From Acidobacteriota bacterium (GTDB lineage: Bacteria > Acidobacteriota > Vicinamibacteria > Vicinamibacterales > Fen-181): 64,000 bases of DNA. This document shows, in pieces, positions 21,009 to 29,162 of this stretch. The translations under genes were made by a program, and so were the position numbers. The DNA lies in NCBI GenBank assembly GCA_003170135.1, contig PMZR01000125.1, forward strand, positions 35,019-99,018, written 5' to 3'. Each line of letters opens with the position of its first letter. The stretch's first letter is position 1. The notes beneath the pieces are model-generated. The model had not been told where the DNA came from. It made no database searches and saw only the letters and a list, made by a program, of their open reading frames with translations.

Positions 21009-21992
21009 TCAACCTCCGGGATTGACGGGTGTGCCCCGGACGGTGAGGCCCGGCTTCTTCACGCTGACGGCGATCTTCTCGGGCGGGATCAGCGATTCGG
21101 GGCGCGAGTACACGAGCCGATACTGGTTGCCTAGCTGCGCGACGATGGACTTCATCTCGGGCGTGAGCGCCATGCCCGAGAGCGCCTGGACGTTCTGGCC
21201 GCCGGTGGCGCGCGTCCCCTCGTCGAGCACCATGTCGCGTTCGCGCACTCCCCCCTCCGCTTCGACGTAGCGGTTGGCGGTCGCCTGGTCGCTGCCCTGC
21301 GGCAAAGCGGCGGGCGGGCCAGACTCGACCACCAGCGCATCGAAGGCCGCCCCGGAATCACGGAGCGCCTTCACGACGTTATCGTGCGGCTGGTTGCTGA
21401 ACTCGGGCGCCCCGCGCACGAGGATGGCGACGATGACGGCGCGGTCCGGCGCCCGCTTCGTTACGCCGCGGGCGACTGACACGAGCGCTTCGAGCAGATA
21501 TGCTCCCGTGCCCCGCTCGGCGAACAGGCGCCCGATTGCGCGGGTCAGCAACTCAACGCTGCCCGTGTAGCCCTGGACGACCTGCGGGCGGCCGCCGAAG
21601 GTCGTGAGGGCGATCTGGTTGCCTGACGCCATTTCCTTGATGAAGTCGGTAATCGCGCGGCGCATGTCGGCAATATAGGCCGAGGCTGCGTCGCTCGTAT
21701 CGACGACCAGCGTGATCTCGATCGGCCCGGTCGCCGGTTCGACGCGCAACACCTCGCGCTGCACGCCGTCTTCACGCACCTGGAAGTCGTCCACTGCCAG
21801 GCCCGTCACCGGCGCGCCGTCCGGATGCGTGACGGTGACCCACATCGCCCGCTGCTGATCTCGCGCGCCCTGTGCGCCGGGCGTTGCGGCACCGGCCGCG
21901 CCGAGCACGACAAGGGCGACCAGCGCGAGCACGCCTCGCCGGACACTCGGCCGCAGTTTGCGAACAGAATGATGGATTGATTGCGGAGACAT
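21009..21992 (-). CDS. VWFA-domain protein of the acidobacterial type, secreted; first gene of hem operon
   Basis: 327 residues from the ATG at 21992; the longer ORF start at 22187 reads through the promoter. Signal peptide LALVALVVLGAAGAATPGAQGA. The same two-part plan as its neighbour: a leading beta domain (VTGLAVDDFQVREDGVQREVL) then a VWA fold. The MIDAS is degenerate: LVVDTSDAASAY has DTSDA, not DxSxS with the second serine in place, so metal binding is less certain than in the 19952 protein. A strong promoter lies directly upstream. Confidence 0.87.
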   Translation of the reverse strand: MSPQSIHHSVRKLRPSVRRGVLALVALVVLGAAGAATPGAQGARDQQRAMWVTVTHPDGAPVTGLAVDDFQVREDGVQREVLRVEPATGPIEITLVVDTSDAASAYIADMRRAITDFIKEMASGNQIALTTFGGRPQVVQGYTGSVELLTRAIGRLFAERGTGAYLLEALVSVARGVTKRAPDRAVIVAILVRGAPEFSNQPHDNVVKALRDSGAAFDALVVESGPPAALPQGSDQATANRYVEAEGGVRERDMVLDEGTRATGGQNVQALSGMALTPEMKSIVAQLGNQYRLVYSRPESLIPPEKIAVSVKKPGLTVRGTPVNPGG

Positions 21993-22015
21993 CGAGTTTG
22001 AGTGCCTGCTCGGCC

Positions 22016-22045
22016 AGTATAGGGCTGGGCCTTGGCGCACGTCAA
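22016..22045 (-). promoter_or_regulatory. Sigma70-like promoter of the VWA-hem operon
   Basis: On the minus strand TTGACG (22045-22040) and TATACT (22021-22016) are separated by 18 bp, a near-consensus pair. The expected start is near 22009, giving a leader of roughly 17 nt before the ATG at 21992. Confidence 0.75.
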
Positions 22046-22120
22046 GCAGACTCGCCTGTAACTGTTTCAGTCCACGAGGTTTGTGGGATGGTGTTGAAAT
22101 TCTCCACCGTTTCGTTTTCT

Positions 22121-22149
22121 TGACACCTCCTGGGGTGCGTGTTATATAA
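22121..22149 (+). promoter_or_regulatory. Sigma70-like promoter of the nuo operon
   Basis: TTGACA at 22121-22126 and TATATA at 22144-22149 with a 17-bp spacer, close to consensus on the plus strand. It would give a leader of about 220 nt before nuoA at 22375. Confidence 0.75.
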
Positions 22150-22374
22150 ACACTCAAGTCCGGCTCACCCCAGCAACGTGAACGCAACGGTCGCGCGTGC
22201 CTGATGGCTGCGTTGGCCCGTCACGGTTGCCAGGTGCCTGGTTTTCGCGGGGCGCGTGCCTGGACTCCGGCCCCTCACCGGGGGTAACACCCGGGACACA
22301 GAACCATCGTTCGAATGCAGCACGGTTGACCCGACAGGCGCGTCTGCCTGCGTTCCACTGCAACGCCCACACCG

Positions 22375-22731
22375 ATGCTCGACGCTTACATCCCAATCCT
22401 GTTGTTTGTCGTGGTCGCGATCGGGTTCGCGATCTCCGCCCTGGTGTTCGCCTGGCTCGTTCGTCCGGAGAAGTACAACCGGGTGAAGCTCGAACCGTAC
22501 GAATGCGGGATCGAGGCGACCAGCGACGCGCGCGATCGCTACAGCATTCGCTACTACCTGATTGCGATGCTGTTCGTCATCTTCGACGTCGAGACGGTGT
22601 TCATGTTTCCCTGGGCGGTCATCATGGGCAAGCTGGCGCTGTTCGGCTTGATCGAGATGGTCGTCTTCCTCTTCATCCTGGTTGTCGGGTACTTCTACGC
22701 GTGGAAGCAGGGCGCGCTCGAGTGGGCGTAG
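22375..22731 (+). CDS. nuoA: NADH-quinone oxidoreductase subunit A
   Basis: 118 residues and three membrane segments. A small membrane subunit of complex I. KLEPYECGIEATSDARDR and YYLIAMLFVIFDVETVFMFPW are its signatures. The next gene, only 48 bp away, is nuoC: the usual nuoB is not there. First gene of the operon. Confidence 0.96.
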   Translation: MLDAYIPILLFVVVAIGFAISALVFAWLVRPEKYNRVKLEPYECGIEATSDARDRYSIRYYLIAMLFVIFDVETVFMFPWAVIMGKLALFGLIEMVVFLFILVVGYFYAWKQGALEWA

Positions 22732-22779
22732 CCGGCGCTGCCCGCGCGTCGAGTCCAGATTCCCTGCGGGTCGGCAACA

Positions 22780-23451
22780 ATGGCTGACGAGAACAAGCCC
22801 GAATCCGGCGAGGCGGCTCCTGCGCCTGCGAAGTCAGCCGCGCCTGCGCCGGCCAAGCCGGCCCACAAGCCTGCGGCTGCGGCTCCGCCCTTGCCACCCG
22901 ATCCGCCGCCGCCGGCGGATATGGAACAGCCCGACTTCGTCCGGGCGCTCGTGGCTGCGTTCCCCGATGCCGGCCTGCAGGTCTCGTTCTGGGTCGGCGA
23001 CTGGACGGTGATTGTCGGGCTCGAGCGACTGCTCGACGTGGCCCGGTTCCTTTGTGACGACCCCGAGTCGTTGTTCGATTTCTGCTCGGACGTCACCGCG
23101 ACAGACTGGCCCGCGCGGGCGCCGCAGCGATTCGACCTCGTCTACTGTCTCTACTCGACAACCCTGCGCCACCGGATCCGCGTGAAGGCCCGCGCCGGCG
23201 AGCACGACGCCGTGCCGTCGGTGACGTCGACGTGGCCCGCCGCCAACTGGCTGGAGCGCGAAGTCTTCGACATGTTCGGCGTGCGTTTCGCGGGTCATCC
23301 GGACCTGCGGCGCATCCTGATGCCCGAGGACTGGCAGGGCCACCCTCAGCGCAAGGATTATCCGCTCGAGGGCCCTGGCGAGTTGATCCTCGAGAGCCCG
23401 CAGGAGTGGTTGAAGCTGCGGCAGGCGGTCGAGGAATCCGAGATCGAATGA
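22780..23451 (+). CDS. nuoC: NADH-quinone oxidoreductase subunit C
   Basis: 223 residues. The 30-kDa peripheral subunit of complex I. The core is normal: [34 protein letters not shown] with RKDYPLEG. The first 50 residues are an Ala/Pro/Lys-rich extension ([26 protein letters not shown]-type) absent from most NuoC, probably disordered. Its stop overlaps the nuoD start (ATGA). Confidence 0.95.
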   Translation: MADENKPESGEAAPAPAKSAAPAPAKPAHKPAAAAPPLPPDPPPPADMEQPDFVRALVAAFPDAGLQVSFWVGDWTVIVGLERLLDVARFLCDDPESLFDFCSDVTATDWPARAPQRFDLVYCLYSTTLRHRIRVKARAGEHDAVPSVTSTWPAANWLEREVFDMFGVRFAGHPDLRRILMPEDWQGHPQRKDYPLEGPGELILESPQEWLKLRQAVEESEIE

Positions 23452-24587
23452 CCACCGGACCTATGGACACCCAAGCACCTCGCCCGATGTTCGACACGGA
23501 CGAGCTCGTTATCAACATGGGGCCGCAGCACCCCGCCACGCACGGCGTGCTGCGCGTGGTCCTCAAGCTCGATGGCGAGCGTGTCGTCGATGCCGACGTC
23601 GTCATCGGCTACCTGCATCGCGGGGTGGAGAAGCTCTGCGAGAGCCGCGACTGGACGCAGATCGTCCTCATCACCGACCGGATGGACTACGTCGCCTCGG
23701 CGACGAACAACCTCGGGTACTGCGAGACGGTCGAGAAGCTGCTCTCGGTCGAGGTCCCCCGCCGCGCGCGTTACGTGCGCACGATCCTGGCGGAGCTGCA
23801 ACGGCTGGCCAGCCACCTGGTGTGGCTCGGCAGCCACGCGATGGACATCGGCGCCGTCACCGTCTTCCTCTATGCACTGCGCGAACGGGAGCTCATCCTC
23901 GATCTGTTCGAGGAGTTCTGCGGCGCCCGTCTCACCTACAACTCGATGCGCATCGGCGGCCTGCCGCTCGACGTGCCGTCCGGGTGGGACAAGAAGGTGC
24001 TGCAGCTGTGCAACGTGATGATGCAGAAGCTGCCGGAATACGAGGTGCTGCTGACGCACAACCGCATCTGGCTGGAACGCACGCGCGGCATCGGCGTCAT
24101 CTCGGGGCCCGAGGCGATCGCGATCGGCTTCAGCGGGCCGCCCCTGCGCGCCTCCGGCATTCCACGCGACGTGCGGAAGGACGAACCGTACGCCGCCTAC
24201 GACGAGATGCAGTTCGAGATCCCGCTCGGGACGCGCGGCGACACGTACGACCGCTACCTGGTGCGGCTCGAGGAGATGCGGCAGTCGGTGCGGATTGTCC
24301 GCCAGGCGACGGAGGGCCTGCCCGAGGGGCCCATCATGGGGAAGGTGCCGCGGCTCATCAAGCCGCCGGCCGGCGAGACCTACCACGCGAACGAATCGCC
24401 CAAGGGCGAAATCGGCTATTTCATCGTGAGCGACGGCAAGGCCACGAGCCCCTACCGGTTCCGCGTGCGGCCGCCCTCGTTCTGCAACCTGCAGGCGCTG
24501 CCGCGGCTGGTCCGCGGCCACCTGGTCGCCGACGTGATCGCGCTCATCGGGACGATCGATATCGTGCTGGGGGAAGTGGATAGATAG
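23448..24587 (+). CDS. nuoD: NADH-quinone oxidoreductase subunit D
   Basis: 379 residues from the ATG at 23448, which overlaps the nuoC stop; MDTQ at 23463 is an alternative. The 49-kDa subunit lines the quinone site: [14 protein letters not shown] carries the quinone-binding histidine. Downstream signatures include [27 protein letters not shown] and the C-terminal VLGEVDR. nuoE, nuoF and nuoG do not follow; instead there is a 143-bp repeat array and then nuoH. Confidence 0.96.
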   Translation: MTTGPMDTQAPRPMFDTDELVINMGPQHPATHGVLRVVLKLDGERVVDADVVIGYLHRGVEKLCESRDWTQIVLITDRMDYVASATNNLGYCETVEKLLSVEVPRRARYVRTILAELQRLASHLVWLGSHAMDIGAVTVFLYALRERELILDLFEEFCGARLTYNSMRIGGLPLDVPSGWDKKVLQLCNVMMQKLPEYEVLLTHNRIWLERTRGIGVISGPEAIAIGFSGPPLRASGIPRDVRKDEPYAAYDEMQFEIPLGTRGDTYDRYLVRLEEMRQSVRIVRQATEGLPEGPIMGKVPRLIKPPAGETYHANESPKGEIGYFIVSDGKATSPYRFRVRPPSFCNLQALPRLVRGHLVADVIALIGTIDIVLGEVDR

Positions 24588-24730
24588 TGCGCTGTGCGAA
24601 GTGCGTGGTGCGGAGTGCGGCACGTGGTGCCAGCGCGCCAGGTTTCGGAGCACACGGCAACGGCGCGTAAGGGACAGCACCGGGCACGTCGCACGCGCAC
24701 CTCGCACGTCGCACGTCGCACGTCGCACGA
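24588..24730. repeat. GTGCG / CGCAC inverted word array between nuoD and nuoH
   Basis: Left half (24588-24640): GTGCGCTGTGCGAAGTGCGTGG and further GTGCGG words. Right half (24684-24730): repeated CGTCGCACCTCGCACGTCGCAC units in complementary sense, ending one base before the nuoH ATG. It can form a long imperfect hairpin. No coding region inside. Confidence 0.88.
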
Positions 24731-25759
24731 ATGGATATGCTGGACACCCTCATCTACCCGCTCATCAAGATCGTGTTCGTCCTGACCGGCGTCCTCGTCA
24801 CGGTCATGTACCTGGTGCTGCTCGAGCGAAAGGTGCAGGCGTGGGTGCAGGTGCGCCTCGGCCCGATGCGCGTCGGCCCGCACGGCGTCCTGCAGCCGCT
24901 CGCGGACGTGCTCAAGCTGTTCGTCAAGGAAGACATCACGCCGGTGCGGGCGGACAAGTGGGTCTACACGGCGGCGCCGATCATCGTGCTCGTACCCGCG
25001 CTCATCGCCTTTGCGGTCATCCCGTTCGGCACCCACGTGCACCTGTTCGGTCGGACCATCTCGCTCTACATCGCGGACATCAACGTCGGCCTGCTCTACA
25101 TCGCGTCGGTCGCCTCGATTGGCGTGTACGGCATCATCCTGGCCGGCTGGTCGTCCAACAGCAAGTACCCGCTGCTCGGCGGCCTGCGCTCATCCGCGCA
25201 GCTCATCAGCTACGAGCTGGCGGTCACCATGACCTTCGTGGCGGTCATCCTGCTGTCGGGCAGCCTGAGCATGGTCGGCATCGTCGACGCGCAGTACAAC
25301 AAGCACGTCTGGTTCGGGTTCGCGCAGCCGCTGGCGCTGGCCATCTACTTCATCGGCGCGCTGGCCGAAACCAACCGCGCCCCCTTCGACCTGCCCGAGG
25401 CGGAGCAGGAGCTGGTGGCGGGCTTCCACACCGAATACAGCGGGATGCGCTTCGCGCTGTTCTTCCTTGCCGAATACGCCAACATGATCGTCGTCTCGTC
25501 GGTGGCGACGACGTTGTTCTTCGGCGGGTGGCTGCGGCCGTTCCCGAACGTGGCGGCGTTGCGCGTGCTGGATCTCGTACCCAGCTGGGCGTGGTTCTCC
25601 CTGAAGACGTTCGTGTTCCTGTACCTGTTCCTGTGGATCCGCGCCACGCTGCCGCGCTACCGCTACGATCAGCTGATGCGCCTTGGCTGGAAGCTCCTGA
25701 TCCCGCTGGCCATCGCGAACATCATCCTGACGGCCGCCGTGAAAGTGATGCTTGGATGA
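24731..25759 (+). CDS. nuoH: NADH-quinone oxidoreductase subunit H
   Basis: 342 residues, about eight membrane helices. It joins the peripheral arm to the membrane arm and forms part of the quinone channel. Signatures: LLERKVQAWVQVRLGPMRVGP, AETNRAPFDLPEAEQELVAGFHTEYSGMRF and LWIRATLPRYRYDQLM. nuoI (the 8Fe ferredoxin-like subunit) is missing after it; nuoJ follows 60 bp on. Confidence 0.97.
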   Translation: MDMLDTLIYPLIKIVFVLTGVLVTVMYLVLLERKVQAWVQVRLGPMRVGPHGVLQPLADVLKLFVKEDITPVRADKWVYTAAPIIVLVPALIAFAVIPFGTHVHLFGRTISLYIADINVGLLYIASVASIGVYGIILAGWSSNSKYPLLGGLRSSAQLISYELAVTMTFVAVILLSGSLSMVGIVDAQYNKHVWFGFAQPLALAIYFIGALAETNRAPFDLPEAEQELVAGFHTEYSGMRFALFFLAEYANMIVVSSVATTLFFGGWLRPFPNVAALRVLDLVPSWAWFSLKTFVFLYLFLWIRATLPRYRYDQLMRLGWKLLIPLAIANIILTAAVKVMLG

Positions 25760-25773
25760 ACAGGCAGCGCCGG

Positions 25774-25808
25774 AGGCTAAAGGCCTGAAGCCTGAGGCCT
25801 CAGGCCGG
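25774..25808. repeat. GCCTGAGG palindromic word cluster between nuoH and nuoJ
   Basis: AAAGGCCTGAAGCCTGAGGCCTCAGGCC contains the perfect 16-bp palindrome GCCTGAGGCCTCAGGC at 25790-25805. It fills most of the 60-bp gap where nuoI would normally be. Confidence 0.85.
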
Positions 25809-25819
25809 CAAGAAACACT

Positions 25820-26332
25820 ATGGGCGAAGCGATCGCGTTCTACACGCTGGCGGCGCTGATTCTGGGTTTCGCGGTCCTCGTGATCACCGCCCGGAACACG
25901 GTCCACAGCGTGCTCTTCCTCGTCGTCAATTTCCTGTTCGTCGCGGCGCTGTACGTGCTGCTCGGCGCCCAGTTCCTGGCCGTCATCCAGGTCATCGTCT
26001 ATGCGGGCGGCATTGTCGTCCTGTACCTGTTCGTCGTGATGCTCGTGAACCTGAAGCGGCCGCCCGAGGTGCACCAGGACCCGCATCGCAGGAGCCGCCT
26101 GGCGCTCGTGGTGTCGTGCGTGCTGCTCGCCGAGATCGGCGCCATCGCGCTCAAGGCCTACGTGCAGACCAGCGTGCCGGTGACGCCCGCGTCGCGCGTG
26201 GCCGCCGCGCAGAACGTCGAGCAGATCGGCTGGCTGCTCTATACGAACTACCTGGTGCCCTTCGAGGTCGCGTCGATGCTCCTGCTGGTCGCGATGGTCG
26301 GCGCGATCATCCTGGCGAGAAGAGACCTGTAG
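25820..26332 (+). CDS. nuoJ: NADH-quinone oxidoreductase subunit J
   Basis: 170 residues with five membrane helices. A membrane-arm subunit of complex I. ARNTVHSVLFLVVNFLFVAALYVLLGAQFLAVIQVIVYAGGIVVLYLFVVMLVNL is unmistakable, including the VYAGGI helix with its pi-bulge. The C-terminal FEVASMLLLVAMVGAIILARRD ends the protein. Confidence 0.96.
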   Translation: MGEAIAFYTLAALILGFAVLVITARNTVHSVLFLVVNFLFVAALYVLLGAQFLAVIQVIVYAGGIVVLYLFVVMLVNLKRPPEVHQDPHRRSRLALVVSCVLLAEIGAIALKAYVQTSVPVTPASRVAAAQNVEQIGWLLYTNYLVPFEVASMLLLVAMVGAIILARRDL

Positions 26333-26336
26333 ATGA

Positions 26337-26373
26337 GGAATCAGGAATCAGGAGGGTCCTGAATCCTGATTCC
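26337..26373. repeat. Near-perfect 17-bp hairpin (GGAATCAGGA words) between nuoJ and nuoK
   Basis: GGAATCAGGAATCAGGA (26337-26353) pairs with TCCTGAATCCTGATTCC (26357-26373) with one mismatch and a GGG loop. It lies 8 bp upstream of the nuoK ATG. The same words form the larger array at 29049. Confidence 0.9.
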
Positions 26374-26381
26374 GGGTTCGG

Positions 26382-26693
26382 ATGGGAAAGATGATCACGC
26401 CTGCCCATTACACCGTTCTGTCCGCCGGGCTGTTCGTCATCGGCATGATCGGCGTGTTGGTCCGCCGAAACATCATCGTCGTCTTCATGTCGATCGAGCT
26501 GATGCTGAACGCGGTGAACATCAACCTGGTCGCCTACTCGAGCCAGCTGGGGAACGCCGTCGGCCAGGTGTTTGCGATCTTCATCATCTGCGTGGCGGCC
26601 GCCGAGGCGGCCGTCGGGTTGGGCATCATCCTGGCGTTCTACCGGAACAAGGAAACGATCAACATCGACGAGATGAACCTGATGCGCTGGTAG
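26382..26693 (+). CDS. nuoK: NADH-quinone oxidoreductase subunit K
   Basis: 103 residues, three membrane helices; a start three codons later (26391) is equally plausible. Membrane-arm antiporter-like subunit. The conserved glutamates are in the second and third helices (FMSIELMLNAVNINLVAY and AAAEAAVGLGIILAFYR). nuoL follows after 19 bp. Confidence 0.96.
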   Translation: MGKMITPAHYTVLSAGLFVIGMIGVLVRRNIIVVFMSIELMLNAVNINLVAYSSQLGNAVGQVFAIFIICVAAAEAAVGLGIILAFYRNKETINIDEMNLMRW

Positions 26694-26712
26694 CGCCAGG
26701 GCAGGAACCGTA

Positions 26713-29046
26713 ATGGATGTTATCTGGCTGATTCCGCTCCTGCCGGGTGTGGGCGCCGCGCTGAACGGCGTGTTCGGTATCCGCTTCTTCGGCAAGCGCG
26801 CCTCGGGCCTGCTGGCCTGCACGACGATGGCCGCGGCCTTCGTCGTGTCGCTGGTCGCCTTCATCGATCTGCTCGGCCGGCCCGCCGCCGCGCGCGCGCA
26901 CGACGTCACCCTGTTCACGTGGATTCCGGCGATCCCGCTGCAGACCATCTCGGGGATCCGCCTGTTCCAGGTGCCCTGGAGCTTCCGCCTCGATCCGCTG
27001 TCCGCGATGATGATCCTGGTCGTCACGGGCATCGGCCTGCTGATCCACGTCTATTCGATCGGCTACATGGCCGACGAGCCGCGCGGCAGCTACGCGCGCT
27101 ACTTCTCGTACCTGAACCTGTTCTGCTTCTTCATGCTGACGCTGGTCCTCGGGAGCAATCTCCTGGTGATGTTCGTCGGCTGGGAGGGCGTGGGCCTCTG
27201 CTCGTACCTGCTGATCGGTTACTGGTACGAGAAGAAGAGCGCGGCGGACGCCGGCAAGAAAGCCTTCATCGTCAATCGCATCGGCGACTGGGGCTTCCTG
27301 ATGGGCGTCTTCTACATCTACTACCTGTTCGGCACGCTCGACTTCCGCGCCGTCGCGAACGCGGCGGCCTCGATGCCGATCGAAACGACGCAGTTCGGCA
27401 CGCTGTCGCTCATCTGCCTGCTGCTGTTCGTGGGCGCCACCGGCAAGAGCGCCCAGATCCCCCTCTTCATCTGGCTGCCCGACGCCATGGAGGGCCCGAC
27501 GCCGGTCTCCGCGCTCATCCACGCGGCGACCATGGTCACCGCGGGCGTCTACATGGTGGGGCGGAACGCGGTGCTCTTCTCGCACGCCCCCATGACGATG
27601 GAGATCGTCGCCATCGTCGGCGTGCTGACGGCGCTGATGGCCGCGTCGATTGGCCTGGTGCAGAACGACATCAAGCGGGTGCTCGCTTACTCGACGGTCT
27701 CGCAGCTCGGCTACATGTTCGTCGCGATGGGCGTGGGCGCGTTCGGCGCCGGCGCGTTCCACCTGATGACGCACGCCTTCTTCAAGGCGCTGCTCTTCCT
27801 GTGCAGCGGAGCCGTCATCCACGCGATGGCCGGCGAGCAGGACATGCGGAAGATGGGCGGGCTGAAACAGTACCTGCCGGTCACCTACGTCACGATGCTC
27901 GTCGGGACGCTGGCCATCGCCGGCATCCCGCCGCTCTCGGGCTTCTTCAGCAAGGACGAAATCCTGCTGAACGCCTTCCTCAGCAACAAGATCGTCTGGA
28001 CACTGGCCGCGGTTACCGCGTTGATGACCGCCTTCTACATGTACCGGCTCATGTCGCTCACCTTCTTCGGGACGTACCGCGGACGCCGCTGGGACACGTC
28101 GGGACCGAAGGCGGTGTACGAAGCGGCCGTGCATGGCGCTCCGCACCCCGCCGATCCGTTCGCGCACGGCCAGGCGGCCGCCGACGACCATGAGATCTCG
28201 CACGGACCAGCCGACCACGTGCAGACGCACGGTATGGTCGCCTCGCCCGCCACGCACGGTGGCCACGGTCACGGAGCCTGGCACGGCCCGCACGAAGCCC
28301 CGCGGACGATGACGGTGCCGTTGATGGCGCTGGCTGTCGGCGCGGTGTTCGCGGGCTTGGTTGGCATCCCCGCCGCCCTGGGCGGCAACAACGCGATTGA
28401 GAAGTTTCTGGAGCCGAGCTTCACGGCGCAAGTCGCCGATCACGTCGCGGCTGGAGGCGCGGCACATGCTGCGCCCCTGCCTGCGGCCCTGGCCCCGACG
28501 ACCGGTGAGGCTGGCGCCGACGCGCACGGCGCGCCAGCCGGTCAGGAGCCTGCCACCGCCGAACCCGAGAAGGCCGAGCTGTCCTGGTGGGGCGAGATCG
28601 GCCTGATGCTCTTCTCGGTGTTCCTGGGCGTCCTCGGCATCCTGGTCGCCTATCGCTTCTACGTGCGCAGCCCGGAGATCGCCGAACATCTCGCCGCGCG
28701 GTTTGCCGGCGCGCACCGCGTCCTGAGCCACAAGTACTACGTCGACGAGATCTACGGGGCGACCGTCATCGCCGGCACGCTGGCCTCGGCCGGTGGTTTG
28801 TGGAGTGTCGATCGGCACGTCGTCGACGGCGCCGTGAACGGGTCTGGCTGGGTCGCGATCTTCCTGGCGTGGGCGTCGGGCCTCGTCGACAAGTACATCG
28901 TGGACGGCCTGGTGAACTTCGTCGGCTGGATCATGCAACGTTCGAGCTTTGCCTTCCGGCGTGCGCAGACAGGTCTCATTCAGAACTACGCGCTGCTGAT
29001 GCTGGTCGGCGTGTTCGTGTTCGTGACGTATCTGCTGTGGCGATAA
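26713..29046 (+). CDS. nuoL: NADH-quinone oxidoreductase subunit L with histidine-rich insertion
   Basis: 777 residues, longer than the usual 610-650. The proton-pumping core is intact (FVGWEGVGLCSYLLIGYW, TGKSAQIPLFIWLPDAMEGPTPVSALIHAATMVTAGVY). The extra length is in a loop at about residues 475-535, rich in histidine (THGGHGHGAWHGPHEAP), and a second Ala/Pro/Glu-rich loop at about 575-620. The C-terminal lateral helix region YKYYVDEIYGATV-like HKYYVDEIYGAT and final helix are present. The insertions could be disordered or bind metal. Confidence 0.95.
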   Translation: MDVIWLIPLLPGVGAALNGVFGIRFFGKRASGLLACTTMAAAFVVSLVAFIDLLGRPAAARAHDVTLFTWIPAIPLQTISGIRLFQVPWSFRLDPLSAMMILVVTGIGLLIHVYSIGYMADEPRGSYARYFSYLNLFCFFMLTLVLGSNLLVMFVGWEGVGLCSYLLIGYWYEKKSAADAGKKAFIVNRIGDWGFLMGVFYIYYLFGTLDFRAVANAAASMPIETTQFGTLSLICLLLFVGATGKSAQIPLFIWLPDAMEGPTPVSALIHAATMVTAGVYMVGRNAVLFSHAPMTMEIVAIVGVLTALMAASIGLVQNDIKRVLAYSTVSQLGYMFVAMGVGAFGAGAFHLMTHAFFKALLFLCSGAVIHAMAGEQDMRKMGGLKQYLPVTYVTMLVGTLAIAGIPPLSGFFSKDEILLNAFLSNKIVWTLAAVTALMTAFYMYRLMSLTFFGTYRGRRWDTSGPKAVYEAAVHGAPHPADPFAHGQAAADDHEISHGPADHVQTHGMVASPATHGGHGHGAWHGPHEAPRTMTVPLMALAVGAVFAGLVGIPAALGGNNAIEKFLEPSFTAQVADHVAAGGAAHAAPLPAALAPTTGEAGADAHGAPAGQEPATAEPEKAELSWWGEIGLMLFSVFLGVLGILVAYRFYVRSPEIAEHLAARFAGAHRVLSHKYYVDEIYGATVIAGTLASAGGLWSVDRHVVDGAVNGSGWVAIFLAWASGLVDKYIVDGLVNFVGWIMQRSSFAFRRAQTGLIQNYALLMLVGVFVFVTYLLWR

Positions 29047-29048
29047 CG

Positions 29049-29132
29049 AGGAATCAGGAATCAGGAGTCGGGAGTCAGGAGCCGCGGGGGAGCGCCTGAA
29101 TCCTGATTCCCGATTCCTGAATCCTGACTTCT
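29049..29132. repeat. GGAATCAGGA / TCCTGATTCC array between nuoL and nuoM
   Basis: Left part AGGAATCAGGAATCAGGAGTCGGGAGTCAGGAG, right part CTGAATCCTGATTCCCGATTCCTGAATCCTGAC, with a GC-rich centre. Arms are complementary overall. It uses the same word as the 26337 hairpin, two gaps earlier in this operon. Confidence 0.9.
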
Positions 29133-29162
29133 TGCCTGGGCAAGGACGCAAGGACTCAAGTC

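Larger units (their letters stand above)
21993..22374. other. Divergent control region between hem and nuo operons, 382 bp
   Basis: Contains back-to-back promoters (listed separately) and a leader of about 215 nt before nuoA. The leader has a CCGGG...CCCGG stem (about 22278-22295), a CAGGC...GCCTG stem (about 22335-22355) and the word CGCGTGCCTG twice. nuoA has no Shine-Dalgarno-like sequence before its ATG. No known riboswitch was recognised. Confidence 0.6.

Noticed and set aside
22732-22779. A possible nuoB between nuoA and nuoC
   Set aside because: Only 48 bp is available and no CxxC-type Fe-S segment exists in any frame nearby.
22197-22787. 196-codon ORF in the nuo leader and over nuoA
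   Set aside because: Shadow of nuoA in another frame; the leader portion has no homology that I recognise.
24588-24730. CRISPR array reading of the nuoD-nuoH repeats
   Set aside because: Units are 7-10 bp, drift, have no spacers and are partly inverted; no cas genes in the window.
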